Assembly: GCF_900094625.1 (NCBI RefSeq)
Contig: NZ_FMAJ01000001.1
Span: forward strand, 372,001-436,000
Reading direction: 5' to 3'
DNA length: 64,000 bases
DNA from: Rhizobium aethiopicum
Lineage (GTDB): Bacteria; Pseudomonadota; Alphaproteobacteria; Rhizobiales; Rhizobiaceae
Below are positions 29,264-37,513 of the stretch, piece by piece. Position numbers and translations under genes: made by a program. Within the stretch, counting starts at the first letter, position 1; each line of letters starts with the position of its first letter. Below the pieces are notes generated by a model. That model did no database searches. It was not told the origin of the DNA and was given only the letters and a program-made list of their open reading frames with translations.

Positions 29264-30390
29264 TAATACACCACCACGCCGCGGATGCTTTCGCCCTTGT
29301 GCATCAGCTCGAAGCCCTTGTTGATGTCTTCGAGCGGCATGGTGTGGGTGATCATTGGATCGATCTGGATCTTGCCCTGCATGTACCAGTCGACGATCTT
29401 CGGCACGTCGGTGCGGCCGCGTGCGCCGCCGAAGGCAGTGCCCATCCAGTTGCGGCCGGTCACCAGCTGGAACGGCCGAGTCGAGATTTCCTGGCCGGCG
29501 CCGGCCACGCCGATGATCACCGACTTGCCCCAGCCGCGATGGCTGGCCTCCAGCGCCTGGCGCATCACCTTCGTGTTGCCGGTGCAGTCGAAGGTGTAGT
29601 CGGCGCCGCCGATCAGGTCGCCATTGCGTTTGGTCATGTTGACCAGATAGGGCACGATGTCGTCGCCGACCTCTTTCGGATTGACGAAATGCGTCATGCC
29701 GAACTTCTCGCCCCAGGCCTTGCGGTCCGGGTTGATATCGACGCCGATGATCATGTCGGCGCCGGCAAGCCGCAAGCCCTGCAACACGTTCAGGCCGATG
29801 CCGCCGAGGCCGAAGACGATGGCGGTCGATCCGATCTCCACCTTGGCGGTGTTGATGACGGCGCCGATGCCTGTGGTGACGCCGCAGCCGATGTAGCAGA
29901 CCTTGTCGAAGGGGGCGTCGGGGTTGATCTTGGCGAGCGCAATCTCCGGCAGCACCGTGTAATTGGCGAAGGTCGAGCAACCCATATAATGATGGATCCT
30001 GTCCTTGCCGATCGAGAAGCGGCTGGTGCCATCCGGCATCACGCCCTGACCCTGGGTTGATCGAATCGAGGTGCAGAGATTGGTCTTGCGGGACGTGCAG
30101 GAATAACACTCGCGGCATTCCGGCGTATAAAGCGGAATGACGTGGTCACCCTTCTTGACCGAGGTCACGCCCGGGCCGACATCGACGACGATGCCGGCGC
30201 CCTCATGGCCGAGAATGGCGGGGAAGAGGCCTTCCGGATCGGCGCCCGACAGGGTGAAATCGTCGGTATGGCAGATGCCGGTCGCCTTGACCTCCACCAG
30301 CACTTCACCGGCCTTCGGCCCGTCGAGCTGCACGGTCATCACTTCCAGCGGTTTTCCGGCCTGAACGGCAACAGCGGCGCGAACGTCCAT
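29263..30390 (-). CDS. frmA: S-(hydroxymethyl)glutathione dehydrogenase / class III alcohol dehydrogenase
   Basis: Zinc, NAD-dependent enzyme that oxidises the glutathione adduct of formaldehyde; it can also reduce S-nitrosoglutathione. I take ATG 30390 ([17 protein letters not shown], 375 aa) because AGGAG is 7 nt upstream; the ATG at 30396 abuts it. Catalytic zinc ligands lie in [13 protein letters not shown] and GHEGAG, structural zinc cysteines in [16 protein letters not shown], and the NAD site in [13 protein letters not shown]. No formyl-glutathione hydrolase gene follows; a GNAT gene does. Confidence 0.95.
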   Translation of the reverse strand: MDVRAAVAVQAGKPLEVMTVQLDGPKAGEVLVEVKATGICHTDDFTLSGADPEGLFPAILGHEGAGIVVDVGPGVTSVKKGDHVIPLYTPECRECYSCTSRKTNLCTSIRSTQGQGVMPDGTSRFSIGKDRIHHYMGCSTFANYTVLPEIALAKINPDAPFDKVCYIGCGVTTGIGAVINTAKVEIGSTAIVFGLGGIGLNVLQGLRLAGADMIIGVDINPDRKAWGEKFGMTHFVNPKEVGDDIVPYLVNMTKRNGDLIGGADYTFDCTGNTKVMRQALEASHRGWGKSVIIGVAGAGQEISTRPFQLVTGRNWMGTAFGGARGRTDVPKIVDWYMQGKIQIDPMITHTMPLEDINKGFELMHKGESIRGVVVY

Positions 30391-30465
30391 CTTCATATCT
30401 CCTGCTGATTTGTCGGTGCCCTACTGCTTTATCGGGCGGAGCTTGGCATGGCCGGCGAGCTGGGC

Positions 30466-32475
30466 TCAAGCGAATTCCATGATGACGGCGTCGACGGCCA
30501 GGCTTTCGCCGGCCGCGGCATTGATCTTCGAAACGACGAGATCGCGATCGGCGCGCAAGACGTTTTCCATCTTCATCGCCTCGACGATCGCAAGGGTCTC
30601 ACCGGCCTTGACCTCCTGGCCCTCGGCGACCGCGATGGACACGACGAGGCCGGGCATCGGGCAGAGCAGGAGCTTGGAGGTATCGGGCGGCAGCTTCACC
30701 GGCATCAGCCTGTCGAGTTCCGCATGGCGCGGCGAAAAGACCTTGGCGGTCACCGAAAGTCCCTGCCAGTCGACGCGCAGGCCGTTGGGGACGGGACGGA
30801 TCTGCGCGGTGATCTCCTGGCCGCCGACCTTGCCGCTCCAGACGGGATCACCGGGTCTCCATTCGGAGACAACGCTCCGGCTTTCGCCATCGATCTCCAT
30901 ATCCATTTCGAACGGGATGGTGACGAGGCCGTCGAGCAATCGGACGGCGACGTAGCTTCCGCCTGTTTTGACGACCCAATGCTCCCGCAGCGCGCCCGCT
31001 GCCGCGCGCAGGCGATCGGCGAAAGCTTCGCGGCGGTTCGCTTCGATGAGCGAGGCAGACAGCGCTATGGCGGCAAGCGTTGCCTCCTCCTGCCGGTCCG
31101 GCTTCATCGGCGCAAAGCCGTCAGGATATTCCTCGGCAATGAAGCCGGTGGAAAGCCGGCCCTCGCGCCAGCGCGGATGTTTCATCAGCGCCGCCAGAAA
31201 CGGAACATTGTGCTCGATGCCGTCGACGACGAAGCCGTCCAGCGCCCGGCCCATGGCGTCGATCGCTGAGCTGCGCGTCGGCGCCCAGGTGCAGAGCTTG
31301 GCGATCATCGGATCGTAATACATCGAGATCTCGGCGCCCTCGAAGACGCCGGTATCGTTGCGGACGACAATGTTGCCCGTCCTGCCCTCCGCCGGCGGGC
31401 GGTAGCGCGTCAGCCGGCCGATCGAGGGCAGGAAGTTGCGGTAGGGATCCTCGGCATAGAGCCGGCTTTCGATTGCCCACCCATCGAGCCTGACATCTTC
31501 CTGGCCGAAGCTAAGCGGCTCTCCCGACGCGATTCGGATCATCTGCTCGACGAGGTCGATGCCGGTGATCAGTTCTGTCACGGGATGCTCGACCTGCAAA
31601 CGGGTGTTCATTTCGAGGAAATAGAAGTTGCGGTCGCGGTCGACGATGAATTCGACGGTACCGGCGCTCTGATAGTCAACGGCCTTCGCCAGCGCCACCG
31701 ATTGTTCGCCCATGGCTCTGCGGGTCTTTTCGTCGAGGAAAGGTGAGGGCGCCTCTTCGGCCACCTTCTGGTTCCGCCGCTGGATGGAGCATTCCCGCTC
31801 GCCGAGATAGACGACGTTGCCATGCGCGTCAGCCAGCACCTGGATTTCGATATGGCGCGGCTCGACGACGAATTTCTCGATGAAGACGCGATCGTCCCCG
31901 AAGGAGCTTTTCGCCTCCGAACGGGCGCGCTCGAAGCCGTCGCGCACCTCGGCCTCATTCCAGGCAATGCGCATGCCCTTGCCGCCGCCGCCAGCGGACG
32001 CCTTGATCATGACGGGATAACCGATCCCGCCCGCGATCGTTTCCGCATGCGCGGCGTCCTCTATGACGCCGAGATGGCCGGGCACCGTAGAAACACCCGC
32101 GGCATTGGCGAATTTTTTCGATTCGATCTTGTCGCCCATCGCCTTGATGGCCTTCGGCTTCGGGCCGATGAAGACGATACCCTGCTTTTCGAGCTCGGCG
32201 CAGAAGGAGGCGCGCTCGGACAGAAAACCGTAACCGGGATGCACAGCCTCGGCGCCGGTCGCCTTACAGGCGGCGATGATCTTCTCGGCGACCAGATAGC
32301 TTTCCGACGCTGCGGCAGGGCCGATATGGACGGCCTCGTCAGCCATGTCGACATGAAGCGCATCCCGATCCGCATCCGAATAGACCGCAACGGTCGAAAT
32401 GCCCATGCGACGCGCGGTCTTGATCACGCGGCAGGCAATCTCGCCGCGATTCGCGATCAGGATTTTCTTGAACAT
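30466..32475 (-). CDS. pccA: Propionyl-CoA carboxylase alpha (biotin) subunit
   Basis: Biotin carboxylase plus biotin carrier subunit, 669 aa. The start MFKKILIANRGEIACRVIKT is preceded by GGAG at ~7 nt; the open frame continues upstream through an unrelated gene. The ATP-grasp domain has KASAGGGGKGMRIAW, the carboxylase motif HIEIQVLADAHGNVVYLGER and EMNTRLQVEHPVTE. After a linker domain, the C-terminal biotinyl domain has VEAMKMENV with biotin Lys635. It pairs with pccB at 25.7 kb. Confidence 0.95.
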   Translation of the reverse strand: MFKKILIANRGEIACRVIKTARRMGISTVAVYSDADRDALHVDMADEAVHIGPAAASESYLVAEKIIAACKATGAEAVHPGYGFLSERASFCAELEKQGIVFIGPKPKAIKAMGDKIESKKFANAAGVSTVPGHLGVIEDAAHAETIAGGIGYPVMIKASAGGGGKGMRIAWNEAEVRDGFERARSEAKSSFGDDRVFIEKFVVEPRHIEIQVLADAHGNVVYLGERECSIQRRNQKVAEEAPSPFLDEKTRRAMGEQSVALAKAVDYQSAGTVEFIVDRDRNFYFLEMNTRLQVEHPVTELITGIDLVEQMIRIASGEPLSFGQEDVRLDGWAIESRLYAEDPYRNFLPSIGRLTRYRPPAEGRTGNIVVRNDTGVFEGAEISMYYDPMIAKLCTWAPTRSSAIDAMGRALDGFVVDGIEHNVPFLAALMKHPRWREGRLSTGFIAEEYPDGFAPMKPDRQEEATLAAIALSASLIEANRREAFADRLRAAAGALREHWVVKTGGSYVAVRLLDGLVTIPFEMDMEIDGESRSVVSEWRPGDPVWSGKVGGQEITAQIRPVPNGLRVDWQGLSVTAKVFSPRHAELDRLMPVKLPPDTSKLLLCPMPGLVVSIAVAEGQEVKAGETLAIVEAMKMENVLRADRDLVVSKINAAAGESLAVDAVIMEFA

Positions 32476-32548
32476 CGAGACTCCACCCAGAAATACGTTC
32501 CGGAGTTTTACGCATAAAACATCGGAACGCACAATCGGGCGTGAGATG

Positions 32549-33253
32549 TCAGGCGACGGCGGCTTGAGCGACGGGCTCTTCGTCGACGATGCGTAGCCAC
32601 CGGCTGCGCCGCGGTTCCGGCCGATCGCGCAGCGTGACGGCGGCCATGATCCCGGTCCAGTGCGGATGGTTGGCGCCTGGCAGCGTTGCCTGCTCGATCT
32701 GCCGGAGGACATCATGTTCGGCCGGCGACACGGCGATGACGCCGCCTTCGAGAATGCTTCTGAAGATGCGCATGGTAAAATCGACGTCCTGGCGGGTGAT
32801 GCTCTTGCGGTCGACGGCGCGCGACAGCTTGTAGCCGCCGATGCCGTCGCTGATCGCCAGGCGAAGCTGGTCGAGGGCAAGCGCTCTCAATTCACCCGGG
32901 ACATCGGCTGAAATCTCCATGACGTGGAGAATGAGCTCGAGTTCCAGCGCCGAGTTGACGACGCCGTCGGTCGTGAACATGCGCCTGATCCAGGCAACGT
33001 TGACGTCATCAAGCGAGCCCTGCGGATAGGTGTAATGGACGACGAAACCGGCGATCTGCTCCACGAAGAAAGCGTTCCACTCGGCACATTTTTCGGGACA
33101 GGAATTGTTGAGCGCCAACATTGCAACGACATCCTGGGATGTCCGGATCCCCTCTGGGAAGGCATGTTTACGCAGCAGCACGATGTCTTCGGCCGTCAGC
33201 CGATGCTTGCCGGCCACGACACAGGCCGGAAAAGCGAGACGGAATTCGCTCAT
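32549..33253 (-). CDS. Conserved-looking hypothetical protein upstream of pccA
   Basis: 234 aa, cytosolic by appearance, without signal peptide, membrane helices or a motif I recognise. The start MSEFRLAFPACVVAGKHRLT has GGAG 8 nt upstream. Notable are NNSCPEKCAEWNAFFVEQ (two Cys) and a long helical second half. It lies 73 nt upstream of pccA on the same strand and may be co-transcribed, but nothing links it to the carboxylase. Confidence 0.8.
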   Translation of the reverse strand: MSEFRLAFPACVVAGKHRLTAEDIVLLRKHAFPEGIRTSQDVVAMLALNNSCPEKCAEWNAFFVEQIAGFVVHYTYPQGSLDDVNVAWIRRMFTTDGVVNSALELELILHVMEISADVPGELRALALDQLRLAISDGIGGYKLSRAVDRKSITRQDVDFTMRIFRSILEGGVIAVSPAEHDVLRQIEQATLPGANHPHWTGIMAAVTLRDRPEPRRSRWLRIVDEEPVAQAAVA

Positions 33254-33350
33254 GTTTTAACTCCAGGCTTCATCATGAAACCGGCGACAGTTTTATCGTC
33301 CGCGAATTGACGATCCCTCAAGAAAAGGCGTTAACCCGATGTTCCCCAAG

Positions 33351-34271
33351 TCACGAAGATTTTAGCGATCGCGCCTGCAGCCGCTCGCGCCAGATGATGA
33401 AGAGGCCGGATGCGACAATGATGAAAATGCCGATCCACTTGGAAAAGCTCGGGAAGTCGTTGAAAAGCGCATAGCCGAGCACAGTGGCCGAGATGATCTC
33501 GAAATACTGGAACGGCGCCAGCAGCGACAGCGGTGCAAGCCGGAAAGCCCGGACCACCAGCATGTGGGCATATCCGGAGATCGAGCCGAGGGCGACAAGC
33601 AACGCAAGGCCGAGGCCGGAGGAGGGCAGGGAAATGGCGAAATCCTCGTTGCCGGCGCTGCTGCCGACGAGAAGGGCGGCCGCCATGAAGATCGTTCCGC
33701 CGATGCCTGCCATCGTCTGCATGGTGAGCGGCGAATCGGCCTCGCCGATTGCGCGATTGAGGAACAGATACAGCGAGAAAAGAAAGGCGCAGGCTACCGG
33801 CAGCAGCGCCTTCAGGCCGAAAATCTCATAGCTCGGCTGAATGACGATCATCGCGCCGCCGAAACCAATGACGATCGCCATCCAACGCCGCCAGCCGACC
33901 TTCTCCCCGAGAAACAGCGCCGACATTGCGGTCAGCATGAAGGGCTCGACGAAATAGATGGCAAAGACATCGGCAAGCGGCATGTATTTGACGGCGACGA
34001 AGAACAGCAGGCTCGCAGCCCCGTGCAGCACGCCGCGCAGCAGGTTCATCCATGGCCGCTTGGCCGAAAGCGCCTTGAGCCCGAAAAGCGCGAAGAGAAT
34101 CGGCAGGGTGCAGGCGATCTGGAAGAAGAAGCGATAGAAGGTGACCTGACCCGGCGACATGGCCTCGAAGGTCGCCATATATTTGGCGATGGCATCCATG
34201 GTCGGCAGGATGAACATCGCGCCGGACATGATGGCCATGCCCTGCAGGGAGTTTCGATGGGGCTCTGACAT
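33351..34271 (-). CDS. DMT superfamily transporter (EamA domains)
   Basis: A 306-aa inner-membrane protein with about ten predicted helices in two EamA repeats. The first repeat has AIAKYMATFEAMSPGQVTFYRFFFQ and VEPFMLTAMSALFLGEKVGWRRW, the characteristic end of an EamA unit; the second ends PFQYFEIISATVLGYALFND. Substrates of this family (metabolite efflux, S-adenosylmethionine uptake and others) cannot be deduced. The stop is followed by pccA-side genes on the same strand. Confidence 0.88.
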   Translation of the reverse strand: MSEPHRNSLQGMAIMSGAMFILPTMDAIAKYMATFEAMSPGQVTFYRFFFQIACTLPILFALFGLKALSAKRPWMNLLRGVLHGAASLLFFVAVKYMPLADVFAIYFVEPFMLTAMSALFLGEKVGWRRWMAIVIGFGGAMIVIQPSYEIFGLKALLPVACAFLFSLYLFLNRAIGEADSPLTMQTMAGIGGTIFMAAALLVGSSAGNEDFAISLPSSGLGLALLVALGSISGYAHMLVVRAFRLAPLSLLAPFQYFEIISATVLGYALFNDFPSFSKWIGIFIIVASGLFIIWRERLQARSLKSS

Positions 34272-34350
34272 GGCTGCCGATTCTTGTGGGAAAGACGTCC
34301 ATCAATCATGGGAAAGCCGGGCAAAGCAAGCCCCGGGAACCTCGCAAACG

Positions 34351-35064
34351 TCAGGCGTCGTTCACCGTTTCACCAAAAACCGTCTCGAAAGCGGCGCGCA
34401 GCATGACGTCCACATCCGCCATCATGACAGGGAGGCCGAGATCGACGAGGCTGGTGACACCATGGGCCGATATTCCGCAGGGCACGATGCCGCTGAAATG
34501 ATCGAGATCGGGATCGACATTGAGTGACAAGCCGTGGAAGGTTACCCATTTGCGCAGCCGGATGCCGAGGGCGGCGATCTTGTCTTCGGCCATCGACCCG
34601 TCGGGCAGCAACGGCTTTTCCGGACGGCGCACCCAGACGCCGACGCGGTCCTCGCGCCGCTCGCCGCGCACATTCATCATGTCGAGCGTGCGGATGACGA
34701 CATCCTCGAGAGCGGCGACGAAGGCGCGTACGTCTTGGCGCCGCCGCTTCAGGTCGAGCATGACATAGGCGACGCGCTGACCGGGTCCGTGATAGGTATA
34801 TTCACCGCCGCGTCCGGTCGCAAAGACCGGAAAGCGGTCCGGCTGGACGAGGTCGGCCGCATTGGCGCTGGTGCCGGCGGTATAAAGCGGCGGATGCTCG
34901 ACGAGCCAGACCAGCTCGTCGCCACCTTCTGCGATCGCCCCCACCTCGCGCTCCATCGTCTGCACCGCCTCCTCATAGGCAACGAACCCATCGGTGATGC
35001 GCCAGCGCACCGGGCCTGTGCCGAGTTTCGGGAGCATGGAAAATTCGAGATCTGTGCGAAGCAT
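34351..35064 (-). CDS. lipB: Lipoyl(octanoyl) transferase
   Basis: LipB transfers octanoate from acyl-carrier protein to lipoyl domains such as GcvH and the 2-oxoacid dehydrogenases. 237 aa with AAGGAA 7 nt before the ATG. Family motifs: [36 protein letters not shown] with the conserved His/Gly block, [17 protein letters not shown] with the catalytic Lys, and FSGIVPCGI with the catalytic Cys. Divergent from tRNA-Leu. Confidence 0.96.
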   Translation of the reverse strand: MLRTDLEFSMLPKLGTGPVRWRITDGFVAYEEAVQTMEREVGAIAEGGDELVWLVEHPPLYTAGTSANAADLVQPDRFPVFATGRGGEYTYHGPGQRVAYVMLDLKRRRQDVRAFVAALEDVVIRTLDMMNVRGERREDRVGVWVRRPEKPLLPDGSMAEDKIAALGIRLRKWVTFHGLSLNVDPDLDHFSGIVPCGISAHGVTSLVDLGLPVMMADVDVMLRAAFETVFGETVNDA

Positions 35065-35155
35065 GGCGATTCCTTGCCGCTTGACCCGGATGCCTGAGGA
35101 AATAGGGGCGGCAGGAGACGTATATGGACCCGTTTTCTGGCCAATTCAAATGCCG

Positions 35156-35180
35156 TGACAGGTTTTCAAAAAAACTGTCA
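35156..35180. repeat. Inverted repeat between lipB and tRNA-Leu
   Basis: TGACAGGTTTT and AAAAACTGTCA form an inverted repeat with one mismatch across 25 bp. It lies upstream of the tRNA promoter and could be an operator or a terminator-like hairpin for antisense transcription. Confidence 0.4.
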
Positions 35181-35188
35181 TATCGCCC

Positions 35189-35217
35189 TTGTGCACCCCA
35201 AATGCTTTTGCTACATG
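35189..35217 (+). promoter_or_regulatory. Predicted promoter of tRNA-Leu
   Basis: TTGTGC (35189-35194) and TACATG (35212-35217) are separated by 17 bp, placing the transcription start ~27 nt before the mature tRNA. Confidence 0.45.
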
Positions 35218-35250
35218 CTGCCCCGCCGACGCAAATCGGCCTACCACGAT

Positions 35251-35335
35251 GCGGTCGTGGCGGAATTGGTAGACGCGCAGCGTTGAGGTCGCTGTGGGGC
35301 AACCCGTGGAAGTTCGAGTCTTCTCGACCGCACCA
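35251..35335 (+). tRNA. tRNA-Leu (anticodon GAG)
   Basis: 85-nt class II tRNA with encoded CCA. The acceptor stem GCGGTCG pairs with CGACCGC; the D-arm has GGAATTGGTAGACGC; the anticodon stem CAGCG/CGCTG encloses loop TTGAGGT, so the anticodon is GAG and it reads CUC/CUU. A long variable arm (GGGGCAACCC) and the T-arm AGTTCGAGTCTTCT follow. The structure is complete. Confidence 0.96.
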
Positions 35336-35343
35336 AAATTGTT

Positions 35344-35383
35344 AAAAAACCCTCGTGACCGTTTGGTTCCACGAGGTTTTTTT
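35344..35383 (+). terminator. Intrinsic terminator of tRNA-Leu
   Basis: CCTCGTG (35351-35357) pairs with CACGAGG (35370-35376), flanked by an A-run and followed by seven Ts. It is 8 nt after the tRNA. Confidence 0.88.
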
Positions 35384-35466
35384 ATGTCTTCATTTCCCCG
35401 AAGTACGCGAGAATGCAGCGACGCAGGAACTCAGCCCGTGCCCGGCCACAGCTGGGACAGCTGAAC

Positions 35467-35490
35467 GAAAAAGGGCCGTACTACGGCCCT
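35467..35490 (-). terminator. Intrinsic terminator of the small exported protein gene
   Basis: AGGGCCGT-ACT-ACGGCCCT (35472-35490) is an 8-bp stem; on the minus strand it is followed by TTTTTCG. It is 27 nt beyond the stop of the minus-strand gene. Confidence 0.75.
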
Positions 35491-35516
35491 TCGTTGCGAT
35501 CGCGCTTTATGGACGA

Positions 35517-35885
35517 TCAATGCGTTGCGCGGCAGGCTTCGGTGCGTGAGGCACCACTGTCGGCACCTTTGGTGTGGGAGCCGCTCGGGCCGACCATGCT
35601 GTGGCAAGGCGGCAGGGGCTTGATGCTCGCGGTCGCTGTCTTGTCGACCCCAGATCCCGTCATGGCAACCGGGGCGAAGCCGTCGCTGTCATTGGTGTAA
35701 TCACTGGAATAAGCGGGAGCCTTGCGGTTGTTGCTATAGTGGACGGGGGCAGGCTGCGCCATCTTGGAGGGCGCAAAGCCATCGCTGTCGTTGGTGTAGT
35801 CATCGGAATAGGCCGGCTGGGCGAAAGCAGCGCCTGCAAGGCTGACGGCAAACAGGGATGCGGCGAGGGCAAATTTGATGCGCAT
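35517..35885 (-). CDS. Small exported protein with internal repeat, function unknown
   Basis: 122 aa with a clear signal peptide (MRIKFALAASLFAVSLAGAA, cleavage after AFA). The mature part has two copies of AYSxDYTNDSDGFAP, about 34 residues apart, and a Cys-containing tail (PLPPCHSM, EACRATH). No known domain. The acidic, Tyr-rich repeats might bind metal or surface components, but this is speculation. It has its own terminator and stands alone. Confidence 0.8.
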   Translation of the reverse strand: MRIKFALAASLFAVSLAGAAFAQPAYSDDYTNDSDGFAPSKMAQPAPVHYSNNRKAPAYSSDYTNDSDGFAPVAMTGSGVDKTATASIKPLPPCHSMVGPSGSHTKGADSGASRTEACRATH

Positions 35886-36193
35886 GGTTTCTTCTCCTCA
35901 ATCTGTTGTTGCATTCAACAACATAAACCATCCCCGGCGAATAGGATTTTCGCGCGTCAATTGAGGCAATTTTGTGAACTGAATGGCGCTGGGCTGCGGC
36001 ATTTTGTTCAAATGAAATCACGGAGTTGTCGCTGAATCTGACGTTCTCGTTACGGCAGCAGTCTAACAATACAGGCGGGAGATCGCGCCTTCTTGCTGCA
36101 ATCTGAAATTGTTAACTTTTGGTAATGTGAGACGGGGTCGGACGGGAGGCGACATTCGCCTCCCGTCGATGATCGCCATCTGCCAGTCCTGCG
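35886..36193. other. Intergenic region without recognised gene
   Basis: 308 bp between the small exported protein and the BON-domain gene. It must hold the promoter of the exported protein gene, and the hairpin at 36142-36166. I see no RNA gene or open frame with a plausible start. Confidence 0.5.
36142..36166 (-). terminator. Hairpin after the BON-domain gene
   Basis: ACGGGAGGCGA-CAT-TCGCCTCCCGT is a perfect 11-bp stem, 28 nt beyond the BON gene stop on the minus strand. There is no U-run. Confidence 0.5.
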
Positions 36194-36706
36194 TCAGTCT
36201 TCGTTCGGGATATGGGCATCGACACCGGTAAGCTGCAGTTTGTTGCGGACATGGTGGACACCGTCGACCGAAAGCGCGCCGAGCTCGACCTTGCGGGCAA
36301 TGCCGATCGTCTCGACCGAGCCTTCCAGGGTAACGACGTGACCATCCGCGTGAACCTCGATACTGTTGATATCGACCTCGGGAATGTTCTCGATAGCGTC
36401 GTTCACCCGCGCCTCGAGCTCGTCGCTTTCATCGCGGTCGATCGTACCAGCACGGAGCGAATCCTTCAGGCGATTCTCGTTGCCGTCCTTGTCCGTGCCA
36501 TCGATCCGGAAACCGGTGTTGGGATCGCTGTCGAAATTTGCCGCAGTCTCGCCATAGGGGCGGTTTGCCGGGTCGCTGCCAGCGGTGCCGTCGGCATAAG
36601 GCCAGCCATCATCGAGATTACGTTCCTCCAGATCGCGATAATCTTCTTCACGGGAAAGTGCTGGGGCCTCGCGTGAAATCGGGGGCTTGTCACCGATCCT
36701 TGCCAT
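36194..36706 (-). CDS. BON domain protein
   Basis: 170 aa starting MARIGDKPPISREAPALSRE with AAGGAG 9 nt upstream; the longer frame above it is not needed. The first ~95 residues are charged and disordered-looking (DGWPYADGTAGSDPANRPYG). A BON domain follows (ARVNDAIENIPEVDINSIEVH, then HVVTLEGSVET), a fold used for phospholipid or membrane association. No signal peptide is seen, unlike OsmY-type proteins, so a cytoplasmic place is inferred. Confidence 0.85.
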   Translation of the reverse strand: MARIGDKPPISREAPALSREEDYRDLEERNLDDGWPYADGTAGSDPANRPYGETAANFDSDPNTGFRIDGTDKDGNENRLKDSLRAGTIDRDESDELEARVNDAIENIPEVDINSIEVHADGHVVTLEGSVETIGIARKVELGALSVDGVHHVRNKLQLTGVDAHIPNED

Positions 36707-36777
36707 TATAGTCGCTCCTTGTTTCTCTGCGGGACAACGCCGACAGGGGCGAATGGTTCGGAGCGCAGGGCGTTTTG

Positions 36778-37272
36778 TCAGCCCTGCGTTTTCTCCCATT
36801 TCTTGACGAGGCGATCGCGCTTCAGCCGCGAAAGCCGCTGCAGCCAAAAGATGCCATCGAGCTGGTCGACCTCGTGCTGGATGCAGACCGCGAGGAAACC
36901 TTCGGCGGCTTCCTCGTGCATGACGCCTGCGGCATCCTGATAGCGAAAGCGGATCGCCTGCGGGCGTGTGACCTCGTCGGTCGCGCCGGGCATGGAGACG
37001 CTGCCTTCGGCATGGGTCATGGTCTCCTGCGACATCCAGGTGATCTCCGGATTGACGTAGAGTCGCACACCGTCGGCTCGTTTGAGCTCCAGCACCGTGA
37101 CCCGGAGGAAGACGCCGATGTGGGCGGCGGTGATGCCGACGCCGGGGGCTGCGCGCATCGTCGCCAGCAGGTCGTCGGCAAGTGCTGCCAGCGACGCATC
37201 GAAGGCCGTCACCGGCGCGCAGACGGTCTTCAGGCCCGGATGCGGATAACGCAGGATCGGCCGGATGGGCAT
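36778..37272 (-). CDS. Peptide deformylase-like protein with altered metal ligands
   Basis: 164 aa starting MPIRPILRYPHPGLKTVCAP with GGGAG 9 nt upstream. It keeps the deformylase fold but deviates at each motif: motif 1 is GVGITAAH (canonical Gln replaced), motif 2 is EGSVSMPG (metal-ligand Cys replaced by Ser91), motif 3 is QHEVDQLDG (second ligand His replaced by Gln137, while His133 and catalytic Glu134 remain). With two of three iron ligands gone, normal deformylase activity is doubtful. A canonical def is not in this window. Similar divergent paralogues are known, with unclear roles. Confidence 0.88.
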   Translation of the reverse strand: MPIRPILRYPHPGLKTVCAPVTAFDASLAALADDLLATMRAAPGVGITAAHIGVFLRVTVLELKRADGVRLYVNPEITWMSQETMTHAEGSVSMPGATDEVTRPQAIRFRYQDAAGVMHEEAAEGFLAVCIQHEVDQLDGIFWLQRLSRLKRDRLVKKWEKTQG

Positions 37273-37513
37273 GAAGCGGGCTCCCTCTCTTTCAAACGAC
37301 GGGAAACTATCGCCGGCCGCAGGCATTGTCATCAGGAAGCACGGTTTGGCGCTTTACCACAGGCATGCTTTGAGCTAGCAGGGGCCAAGGATTCCGACTG
37401 CGGGCGCTTCGCGCGGGATTCTCTTATCCGTTTGTTGACAATGTATTTTCGGCCGACATTTGCGAATGCGGCGCGGCAGTCGTTTAAATTCGAACCAGGT
37501 GCGAGGGCGGCAA

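Noticed and set aside
32476..32880. N-terminal extension of pccA upstream of 32475
   Set aside because: The extra codons overlap another gene; biotin carboxylases start at the FKKILIANRGEIA block, which has its own ribosome site.
37333..37513. Mg2+ riboswitch (M-box) before mgtE
   Set aside because: The leader is too short and has none of the M-box core; MgtE has its own CBS Mg sensor.
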